DNA of 64,000 bases, taken from positions 124,001 to 188,000 of the forward strand of contig JAPDFW010000069.1 in assembly GCA_028826165.1 (NCBI GenBank), written 5' to 3'. The first letter of the stretch is position 1. Each line of letters starts with the position of its first letter. This stretch comes from Anaeramoeba ignava. Lineage: Eukaryota > Metamonada > Anaeramoebidae. The notes under the pieces were generated by a model. It was not told the DNA's origin. It ran no database searches and saw only the letters and a program-made list of their open reading frames with translations. The translations under genes were made by a program, and so were the position numbers. This document shows, piece by piece, positions 36,395 to 46,948 of the stretch.

Positions 36395-39300
36395 ATGGAT
36401 AATAATAATAATAACCAAATTGAAAATCAAAATCAAAATGAAAATGAAAATGAAATGAAAAATTTAGAAAAAAAAGTAACAAAAAATTTAATTAAAGATT
36501 ATTCAAACCTTTTAAATGGAAATTCATTTAAAGATTTTTCAATTTTTGTTGAGAATAAATCAAATCCTTTTGAAATTAAAGTTCATAAATCAATTTTATC
36601 TTCAAGATCTCCTTTTTAATGAATTTTTAAAGGAGAAAACGATATTGATAGTTTTTTAAATCAATTTAATAAAAAGAAATGGAATCAATTTTAAGTTATA
36701 TTTATTATGGAAATATTTCTTTTGAGAATCAAGAAAATCTTCTCCAATTATTGGAAATTTCAATTTATTTCAAATTAAATTTATTGAAAGAAATTATTCA
36801 AAAAAAAATTTCAAATTCAATTAATTATTCAAATTTTTTCCAATTTTTATTCCAAAATCGAAATTTAAATTCAAATGAAATTGAAATAAAATGTTTTGAA
36901 TTAATAAATCAAAATTTTTCCCAAATTCAAAATAATGAGAATTTATTCAATTTAACTAAAGAAGAAATTATCAAATTTATTCAATTTAAACAAGAAAAAA
37001 AAGAAATTTTTCAATTTGATTTTTTTCAATTTTTAAATAATTGGATTAAAAAAAGAGTTAAAAGATTAAAATTAAGGAAATATAAACACAAAATGAATGC
37101 AAAGAAAAGATTATTTCATTCTTTTTTTTCATTATTTGATAAAGATTCAATTTCAAAACAAGATTTCGATAAATTAAAACAATTTGATATTTTTCTTCCA
37201 AATTCTTTTTAATTCATTTGGAAAGAACTATTTTGAAAAAGAAAAAGAAAAATCAAAGAAAATGAAAAGAAAATCAAAGAAAAAAAAAGGAAAATCAAAA
37301 ATCTAAAAAGAAAAACAAAAAATGGAAAAAAAAAATCAGAAAAGACAAACAAAAAGAAAAAGAAAATGGAAGAAAAAGAAGAGATAATAAAATAAAAGAA
37401 AAGATCAAATCATTTCAAATCTGAAAATCAAAAGAAAAGAAAAAAAAAGGAAAATCAAAAAATCCAAGAAAAAGAAAAGGAAAATCAAAAATTGAAATCT
37501 GAAAATGAGAAAAAGGAAAAAGAAAATAAGAATAAAGATAAGATTCTCAAACAAAAAGATGAAGAAATCCAAAATCTTAAATTATCATTTGAAAAAGAAA
37601 AACAAAAAATAAAAGAAATTCAAAAAGAAGAATCAAATCAAAATCAAAATAAATTATTGAAGATTTTACCTCAATTTTCAAATTCAGAAATTATTAAAGA
37701 TATTGAATATGTTAAGAAATTACAAGAATGGATAAATGATAATGATTTTTTTTATAAAATGAAAAAAGGATTTTCAGCAAAAAGAGATGGATTTGATTGT
37801 GAAAATTGGCATAAAGCAGTTGATGGGAAAGGAAAAACATTAGTTATTATCAAAACAAAAGATAATTTTATTTTTGGAGGTTTTACTAAAGTTGGATGGA
37901 CAAAAGATAAATCAAAATGGAGAGAAGAAGATAGAAATAGAAATAGAAATAATGATTATGGATATATTATTGATTCAAATGCATTTATTTTTTCATTAAG
38001 AAATTATAAAGGAGATAGAAAACCAGAAAAGTTTACAATTAAAAAAGGAAAAGAAGAATATGCAATTTATTATGATTTAAATTCTGGTCCATTTTTTGGA
38101 TGTAAATATAAATAATTTATATTTAATAAATAATTATTATTATAATTAAAATTAAATTAATAAATAATCCAAAATATTAATATAATAAATAATATTATTA
38201 TTTCAATTTAAAATAAAATTAATTTTAAATTAAATTATTATTAATTATTATTAAAATTAATTATTTATATTTATTAAAATAGATTGTAAATAATTTATAT
38301 TTAATAAATATTTATTAATATAATTAAAATTAAATTAATAAATAATCCAAAATATAAATATAATAAAAATATTATTATTTCAATTTAAAATAAAATTAAT
38401 TTTAAATTAAATTATTATTAATTATTATTATTAAAATTAATTATTTATATTTATTAAAATAGTTTGTAAATAATTTTTATTTAATAAATATTTATTATTA
38501 TTATTAAAATTAAATTAATAAATAATCTAAAATATTAATATAATAAATAATATTATTATTTAAATTTAAAATAAAATTAATTTTAAATTAAATTATTATT
38601 AATTATTATTAAAATTAATTATTTATATTTATTAAAAATAGCTTGTAAATAATTTATATTTAATAAATATTTATTATTATAATTAAAATTAAATTAATAA
38701 ATAATCTAAAATATTAATATAATAAATAATATTATTATTTAAATTTAAAATAAAATTAATTTTAAATTAAATTATTATTAATTATTATTAAAATTAATTA
38801 TTTATATTTATTAAAATAGGGAGTAAATAATTTATATTTAATAAATAATTTATTATTATAATTAAAATTAAATTAATAAATAATCTAAAATATTAATATA
38901 ATAAATAATATTATTATTTAAATTTAAAATAAAATTAATTTTTAAATTAAATTATTATTAATTATTATTAAAATTAATTATTTATATTTATTAAAATAGG
39001 GAGTAAATAATTTATATTTAATAAATATTTATTATTATAATTAAAATTAAATTAATAAATAATCCAAAATATTAATATAATAAAATAATATTATTATTTA
39101 AATTTAAAATAAAAATTAATTTTAAATTAAATTATTATTAATTATTATTAAAATTAATTATTTATCTTTATTAAAATAGAAGGTAAAAATAATTTATATT
39201 TAATAAATATTTATTATTATAATTAAAATTAAATTAATAAATAATCTAAAATATTAATATAATAAATAATATTATTATTTCAATTTAAAATAAAATTAAT

Positions 39301-40075
39301 TTTAAATTAAATTATTATTAATTATTATTAAAATTAATTATTTATCTTTATTAAAATAGATCGTAAATAATTTATTTATATTTAATAAATATTTATTATT
39401 ATAATTTAAAATTAAATTAATAAATAATCCAAAAATATTAATATAATAAATAATATTATTATTTCAAATTTAAAATAAAATTAATTTTAAATTAAATTAA
39501 TTATTAATTATTATTAAAATTAATTATTTATCTTTATTTTTAAAATAGTTTGTAAATAATTTTTATTTAATAAATATTTATTATTATAATTAAAATTAAA
39601 TTAATAAATAATCTAAAAAAAATATTAATATAATAAATAATATTATTATTTAAATTTAAAATAAAATTAATTTTAAATTAAATTATTATTAATTATTATT
39701 AAAATTAATTATTTATATTTAATAAAATAGATTGTAAATAATTTATATTTAATAAATATTTATTATTATAATTAAAATTAAATTAATAAATAATCCAAAA
39801 TATTAATATAATAAATAATATTATTATTTCAATTTAAAATAAAATTAATTTTAAATTAAATTATTATTAATTATTATTAAAATTAATTATTTATATTTAT
39901 TAAAATATTTATAGGTGATATTGAGTTAAATTCGAATTTACAAAATGGTTATTCAAATTTTGGTAAAAGTTATAATCTACCTAATGGAATTGAATATAGA
40001 ACAAATGAAGCTCAAAGTTATTTAGCTGGTTCTTTTAGATGGGTTGTTGATGAACTTGAAACTTATTTCATTTAA
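36395..40075 (+). pseudogene. BTB / coiled-coil / TLDc gene with several frame breaks
   Basis: The reading starts at ATG 36395 with an Asn/Gln leader and the first half of a BTB domain (KDFSIFVENKSNPFEIKVHK). The frame then breaks around 36613-36617 (T-run), 36648 (A-run) and 36674 (A-run). The rest of the BTB and BACK-like helices is open at 36679-37212. Another break at about 37208 and more through the Lys/Glu coiled coil (37215-37490) follow. 37492-38101 is intact and encodes coiled coil plus most of a TLDc domain (NWHKAVDGKGKTLVIIKTKD, FGGFTKVGW). The last exon 39915..40075 completes it (YSNFGKSYNLPNG, EAQSYLAGSFRWVVDE). No introns can explain the breaks. Either the BTB half is decaying or the consensus has homopolymer errors. 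The TLDc half and its splice sites look functional. Confidence 0.75.
38102..39914 (+). repeat. Tandem array of ten intron copies separated by variable triplets
   Basis: The 1,813-nt intron of the TLDc gene consists of ten head-to-tail units: 38102-38282, 38286-38462, 38466-38641, 38645-38819, 38823-38999, 39003-39179, 39183-39359, 39363-39548, 39552-39730 and 39734-39914. Each begins GTAAA; units 1-9 end AAAATAG and unit 10 ends at the host acceptor TTTATAG. Units are 175-186 nt and nearly identical. The nine spacers are each exactly 3 nt: ATT, TTT, CTT, GGA, GGA, AAG, ATC, TTT, ATT. Unit boundaries coincide with the host donor on the left and the host acceptor on the right. Spliced as one intron the host codon is T|GT. 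Confidence 0.9.
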
Positions 40076-40414
40076 AAACTTTTTTTTTCATTTTTTTTTC
40101 AAAATTCAATTTTATTTTCATTTACTTTCAATCAAATTAAATTCTTTAAATCAATAAATAAGAAACAAATCTAATTTTAAACAATTTAATTTTAATTTAA
40201 AAATATTGATTAAAAAGAAGATTAAATTGAAAAAAAGAAAAATGAAAAAATATAAAAAAATTGAAAATAGAAATTAATTATTAATTGTAAAATGTTTTAT
40301 AAAATATAAAATAAGAAACAAAACCAATTATAATTTATTATTAATTATTATTTATTTCAAATTATAATTTCATTAATAATTTCAAATTCAATTTAAATTT
40401 TTATTTAAATTTTT
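40076..40414. other. Convergent 3' spacer, nothing recognised
   Basis: 339 bp of A/T-rich sequence between the TLDc gene and the kinesin gene. T-runs and AATAAA-like strings are present, as expected for 3' ends on both strands. No repeat family or ORF stands out. Confidence 0.6.
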
Positions 40415-43400
40415 TTATTTAATTTTTGGAATAACAAAATTTCCAAAATTTGAAGAAAGAATTTGGAAAGGATTTGATTTTGATTTTAATTTTGAATTTA
40501 ATTTTGAATTAATTTGATCTTTTGTTTTAGATAATTTTGAACGTAATTTTTTTGAATTTTGATTAATTTCTTTATCATTTTCTTTATCATTTTCTTTTAA
40601 ATTTTCTTTATCATTTTCTTTATCATTTTCTTTTAAATTTTCTTTTAAATTTTCTTTTAAATTTTCTTTTGAATTTTCTTTTAAATTTAAATTAGAATTA
40701 TTTGGAATTTTTCTTTTTTTGTTTTGTTTTTTAATTCCACTTTTTGGTTGAGAAATATTTTGAATAATATTATTTGTTTTTGAATCTTGAAAAGGAATTA
40801 TTTTTTTATTTTGTTGAATTTCTTCACTTAAAGAATCATAATCATAATCATAATCACTTTGATATTCTTGTTCAATTTCTTCTTTATTACTTTCTTGACT
40901 TGATAATTGATTAAAAGAATCAGGAATATCTTTTTTTCTTTTAGTTCTTGAAACTTTTTTTTGATTTTGTTTTTTTTTATCATCTTCTTTTTTCGAAGAA
41001 TTTTTATTTTTATTTTTATTCTTGTTTTTATTTTTGTTTTTGTTTTTGTTTTTGTTTTTATGTTTATGTTTATGTTTATGTTTATGTTCTTTTTCTTGTT
41101 TTTGTTTTTCTTGTTTTTGATCTGAACTTAAATTTGAACTAATATTTTCAGATTCCTGTTTTGGTTTTATTTTTCTTTTTGAATTTTTGTAAGCTTTTCT
41201 ATTTTTTGGAGATTTTTTAGATCTTAAATTTCTTTTTGATTTTTTTTTGTTGTTCTTTTTTTTCTGTTCTTCTTTTTTTATTTCTTCTTCTTTTTTCTGT
41301 TCTTCTTTTTTCTGTTCTTCTTTTTTTATTTCTTCTTCTTTTTTCTGTTCTTCTTTTTTCTGTTCTTCTTTTTTCTGTTCTTCTTCTTTTATTTCTTCTT
41401 TTTTTATTTCTTCTTCTTTTATTTGTTCTTCTTTTTTGATTTCTGTTGTAATTGGCAAATTGGAAATCTTCATATTTAAATCTTCAATTTCTTTTTTTGC
41501 TTTTTCTTTTGATAATTTATGTTTATTTCTTAATAAATTATATTGATTTTGAAGTTTAGAAAATTTTTCTTCGAAATTTTGTTGAGATTGAAATTCTTGT
41601 TTTAATGTTATGTCTCCTTTCATTTGACTCAATTGATTTTCAAGTTCGATGATTTTGGAAGCATGTTTTTCTTCATTCTTTTTTAATTTCTCAAGAAGTT
41701 CAATGTTTTGTCTTTCTAATTCTTCATAACGTTTTTGCATTTCTTGTTCTTTTTGTTCTTCTTTTTGTTCTTCTTTTTGTTCTTCTTCTTGAGAAGTTAA
41801 ATTTGAATAATTTGATGAATTAATCAAATCTTGAGCAGAATTGTAATTTTCTTGTTGAATATCGAATTGTTTTTCAAGATGTAATTTTGTAATGTTAAAG
41901 GAATCCAATTTGTGTTGATTAATCTCAATTTTATGATCAAAAAGCATTTTTTGCTTTTCCATTTCTGCTTGGTCGAGTTTGCATAACAAACAAAATTTCA
42001 AAAATTCAAGAGTAGTGTTTTCTTTGGAAGTGATAGTGAACTTCTCTTCCATTTCTTTGTATTTCTCCTCGTGCTTTGCAAGTAGTTTCTTTTGTGATTT
42101 AATTTCATCTTCAAGTTTTTGGATTTGGGATTGATATTTTTGCTCTTCATTCAATTTGGCTTGAGAATTTTCATTTTTTAATCTTTCTAGTTCTTGGGAA
42201 TGAGTTTTTTTAAGAGTTTCAATTTCTGTAGCACGTTCATCGACAAGTTTCTGGAGGATTTCAAATTGATTTTTTTGAGCAAGAAGTGATTCTGATGTGA
42301 TTTGAGGTTGATCGAAATCAAGATTGATTGATGTATAATTTTTGATAGCTTTTGCTTTATGGGCGTATTGGAGAGAAGACAACGTAGTAGAATAGTTATC
42401 AGCATGCTGATTCAAAGTTGTGATCATAACTGTTTTTGAGTTTCCGCCAAGGGAATCCTTCAAAAGCATTGTGAGTCGGGAATCGCGATAAGGAACAATG
42501 AAGTTGGTTTTGTTTTTGCATTTTTTGTAGAGAATCAAAAGAACATTTGTCAATGCAGTCAAAGAAGAGTTGATTTTGCATGTTTCCACAAGAGTATCGC
42601 CCTCAGTTTTGGCAGCAGTTAGTCTCTCGCTTCCTGCAAGATCAACGATATTAAGCTTACTGATCTTTGTTTTGACATCGTTTTCCTTTTTGCTGTGGAT
42701 TGTTAGTGTGAGTATTGAATGTGATCTTGAACTTGAAAAATTTGATTTTGTTTCTGAAACGGCTCGCACTCGCTGTCCGATTTCAATGAATTCGAGTGCT
42801 TCTTTGCGTGTTGTGATCGGGAGATTGAGAGTAGGCGATCCTGTGAGTACCATTTCTCCTGTGTCGGGTCTTTCGTGCAATTCAATTTTGGGGAGAAATT
42901 TGATGAGCTGCCATCTTTCCATTTTTTTCAAGCTTCTTTCGGATGTGCGAGGATTAAGAAGATCATAAATATAATTGTTATAAAGCTCAACATATGAAAT
43001 TGAGATTGTGTAGTTGATTTCAGGATTTTGTTCACAAGTTGAAAAAAGATAATCCACTATTTTTGGGATTAGACCTGGTTTTTTTTTTGTTCCTGAAATT
43101 GTATAAGTTTTTCCACTTCCAGTTTCACTATTTAATTGAAAATTTTTTTTCTTTTTTAAAATTTGTTTTTTTTTATTATAATTTATTTAATCAATTTACC
43201 CATAAGCTAAGATCGTTGAATTATATCCATCAAGTGCAAAATCAACAAAAGGTTTGATATTTGAGAAAATTTCATCTTGAGAAGACTGAGCTGGAAAAAC
43301 TCGATCAAATGTATAACTTTTGCTATTTGAACTTCTTTTTGAAGGAGTTCTTGAAATTTTTGAAAGAGGTGTTCCAGAAATGTTATGGAATGAAAAATCT

Positions 43401-43627
43401 TGAGAATGTTTTTCGGATATTTTTTGAGGAGTTTTGTTTGTTTTTTCATTTAGATTTGGTGCGAATGGAGGTAAACTTTGTCTTCTTTTTCTTCTTGGTG
43501 TTGTTTGAGGAATTGGATCAGGTTTAGTTATCATAATCATTTTTTCTGATGAACGAATACAACTTTTATGAATATTTTCAGTTTCGATTGGTTTTATTCT
43601 AACATAAACAGAAATTGGTTCTTCCAT
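40415..43627 (-). CDS. N-terminal-motor kinesin with long charged tail
   Basis: 1,046 residues from exons 43627..43200 and 43127..40415. The intron splits the ATP-binding P-loop: AYG from exon 1, then ETGSGKTYT from exon 2, giving the P-loop GETGSGKT at about 143-150. Other motor motifs: YVRIKPIE at the N-terminus, YTFDRVFP, SYVELYNNYIYDLLNP, switch I SSSRSHS (about 272), switch II DLAGSER (about 305), and VPYRDSRLTMLLKDSLGGNS. Between the first strand and YTFDRVFP there is an unusual basic/proline insertion of about 60 residues. After the motor (about 390) comes coiled coil to about 620, then an EEQKKEEQKKE repeat, a (KH/KN)n tract and ENLKENDKEN repeats. The motor is intact. I cannot assign a kinesin subfamily. 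Confidence 0.92.
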
Positions 43628-46600
43628 TTTAAATAAGAAAAAATAAAAAATTTAATTTAATTTAATTTCGTTAAAAAAAAAAATGAATAAATAAAAATAA
43701 AAATAAAAAATAAAAATAAATTTTTAACGATTAAATTCAAAATTTCAATTAAAAAAATTAATAAATATTCGTTAAAAATTCAAATTAAATTTATTTAAAA
43801 AATTCAAATTTATTTAAAAAAAATGGAATTAAATTTATTTAAAAAATGTGGAATTAAATTTATTTAAAAAATTGGAATTAAATTTATTTAAAAAATTGAA
43901 ATTAAATTTATTTAAAAATGAAATTAAATTTATTTAAAAAAATGGAATTAAATTTATTTAAAAAATTGTGGAATTAAATTTATTTAAAAAATTCAAATTA
44001 AATTTATTTAAAAAATTGGAATTAAATTTATTTAAAAATGTGGAATTAAATTTATTTAAAAAATTAGAATTAAATTTATTTAAAAAATTAGAATTAAATT
44101 TATTTAAAAAAGTGGAATTAAATTTATTTAAAAAATTAGGAATTAAATTTATTTAAAAATTGGAATTAAATTTATTTAAAAATTGGAATTAAATTTATTT
44201 AAAAATAGGAATTAAATTTATTTAAAAAATTAGAATTAAATTTATTTAAAAAGTGGAATTAAATTTATTTAAAAAATTGGAATTAAATTTATTTAAAAAA
44301 TTCAAATTAAATTTATTTAAAAAATAGAATTAAATTTATTTAAAAAAGTGGAATTAAATTTATTTAAAAAAATGGAATCTAATTTATTTAAAAAAATAGA
44401 ATTAAATTTATTTAAAAAATGGAATTAAATTTATTTAAAAAAATAGAATTAAATTTATTTAAAAAATGGAATTAAATTTATTTAAAAAATGGAATTAAAT
44501 TTATTTAAAAAATGGAATTAAATTTATTTAAAAAATGGAATTAAATTTATTTAAAAAATTGGAATTAAATTTATTTAAAGTGGAATAACATTAAAAAGTG
44601 GAATTAAATTTATTTAAAAATTCAAATTAAATTTATTTAAAAAAATTCAAATTAAATTTATTTAAAAAATTAGAATTAAATTTATTTAAAAAAATGGAAT
44701 TAAATTTATTTAAAAAAGTGGAATTAAATTTATTTAAAAAATAGGAATTAAATTTATCTAAAAAAATGGAATTAAATTTATTTAAAAAAATAGAATTAAA
44801 TTTATTTAAAAAATTCAAATTAAATTTATTTAAAAAAATGGAATTAAATTTATTTAAAAATTCGAATTAAATTTATTTAAAAATTGAATTAAATTTATTT
44901 AAAAAATTAGAATTAAATTTATTTAAAAAAATTCAAATTAAATTTATTTAAAAAATTAGAATTAAATTTATTTAAAAAATTCAAATTAAATTTATTTAAA
45001 AAAATAGAATTAAATTTATTTAAAAAGTTAGAATTAAATTTATTTAAAAATGTGGAATTAAATTTATTTAAAAAATTGGAATTAAATTTATTTCAAAAAA
45101 TAGGAATTAAATTTATTTAAAAAAAGTGGAATTAAATTTATTTAGAAAATTGGAAATTAAATTTATTAAAAAAATGGAATTAAATTTATTTAAAAGAATT
45201 GGAATTAAATTTATTTCAAAAAATAGGAATTAAATTTATTTAAAAAAAGTGGAATTAAATTTATTTAAAAAAATTCAAATTAAATTTATTTAAAAAATTC
45301 AATTTAAATTTATTTAAAAAATGGAAATTAAATTTATTAAAAAAAAATTGAAATTAAATTTATTTAAAAAATTGGAATTAAATTTATTTAAAAAATTAGA
45401 ATTAAATTTATTTAAAAAAATGGAATTAAATTTATTTAAAAATGGAATTAAATTTATTTAAAAATGGAATTAAATTTATTTAAAAATATGGAATTAAATT
45501 TATTTAAAAAAAGTGGAATTAAATTTATTTAAAAATGGAATTAAATTTATTTAAAAAGTGGAATTAAATTTATTTAAAAAAATGGAATTAAATTTATTTA
45601 AAAAAATGGAATTAAATTTATTTAAAAAATTCAAATTAAATTTATTTAAAAAAATAGAATTAAATTTATTTAAAAAAATAGAATTAAATTTATTTAAAAA
45701 AATAGAATTAAATTTATTTAAAAAAATGGAATTAAATTATTTAAAAAAAATAGAATTAAATTTATTTAAAAAAAATGGGATTAAATTTATTTAAAAAATT
45801 CTAATTAAATTTATTTAAAAAATTAGAATTAAATTTATTTAAAAAATTCAAATTAAATTTATTTAAAAAATATGGAATTAAATTTATTTAAAAAATATGG
45901 AATTAAATTTATTTAAAAAAATAGAATTAAATTTATTTAAAAAAAATGGAATTAAATTTATTTAAAAAAATAGAATTAAATTTATTTAAAAATTAGAATT
46001 AAATTTATTTAAAAAAATGGAATTAAATTTATTTAAAAATGTGGAATTAAATTTATTTAAAGAATTCTAATTAAATTTATTTAAAATAATTCTAATTAAA
46101 TTTATTTAAAAATATGGAATTAAATTTATTTAAAAAAAATTAAATTTATTTAAAAATAGAATTAAATTTATTTAAAAAATGTGGAATTAAATTTATTTAA
46201 AAAATGGAATTAAATTTATTTAAAAAATTGGAATTAAATTTATTTAAAAAATTAAATTAAATTTATTTAAAAATTCAAATTAAATTTATTTAAAAAGTGG
46301 AATTAAATTTATTTAAAAAATTCAAAAAAAAATTGGAATTAAATTTATTTAAAAATTGGAATTAAATTTATTTAAAAATGTGGAATTAAATTTATTTAAA
46401 AATAGAATTAAATTTATTTAAAAATAGAATTAAATTTATTTAAAAATAGAATTAAATTTATTTAAAAAAATGGAATTAAATTTATTTAAAAAATTCTAAT
46501 TAAATTTATTTAAAAAGTGGAATTAAATTTATTTAAAAAATTCGAATTAAATTTATTTAAAAAAATAGGAATTAAATTTATTTAAAAATTCGAATTAAAT

Positions 46601-46948
46601 TTATTTAAAAAATTAGAATTAAATTTATTTAAAAATTCGAATTAAATTTATTTAAAAAGTTGGAATTAAATTTATTTAAAAAAATGGAATTAAATTTATT
46701 TAAAAAATGGAATTAAATTTATTTAAAAAATGGAATTAAATTTATTTAAAAAGTTGGAATTAAATTTATTTAAAAATGTGGAATTAAATTTATTTAAAAA
46801 GTGGAATTAAATTTATTTAAAAATTCAAATTAAATTTATTTAAAAAATGTGGAATTAAATTTATTTAAAAAATTAGAATTAAATTTATTTAAAAAAGTGG
46901 AATCTAATTTATTTTATCTAAATTTATTTCAAAAAATAAAAAGTGGAA
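43628..46948. repeat. 3.1-kb array of about 125 copies of a ~24-bp unit with variable slot
   Basis: From about 43800 to 46930 the core AATTAAATTTATTTAAAAA repeats with almost no change. A 2-6-nt slot between cores varies: TGG, TTGG, TGTGG, TTGTGG, TTAG, TAGG, GTGG, TTCA, TTCG, TTCT, TTGA and others. Nearly every G and C of the array lies in this slot. Rare core variants include AATCTAATTT (about 44376 and 46903) and an ATTTATCTA copy near 44755. 43628-43800 is T/A-rich promoter-side sequence of the kinesin gene. No gene seen. Confidence 0.88.

Noticed and set aside
40948-41546. Plus-strand Phe/Ser-rich ORFs
   Set aside because: Antisense of the Lys/Glu repeat tail of the kinesin gene.
43800-46930. 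CRISPR-like array (short constant repeat plus variable spacers)
   Set aside because: Spacers are only 2-6 nt from a tiny vocabulary, the repeat is AT-only with no hairpin, the genome is eukaryotic with introns, and no cas genes are present.
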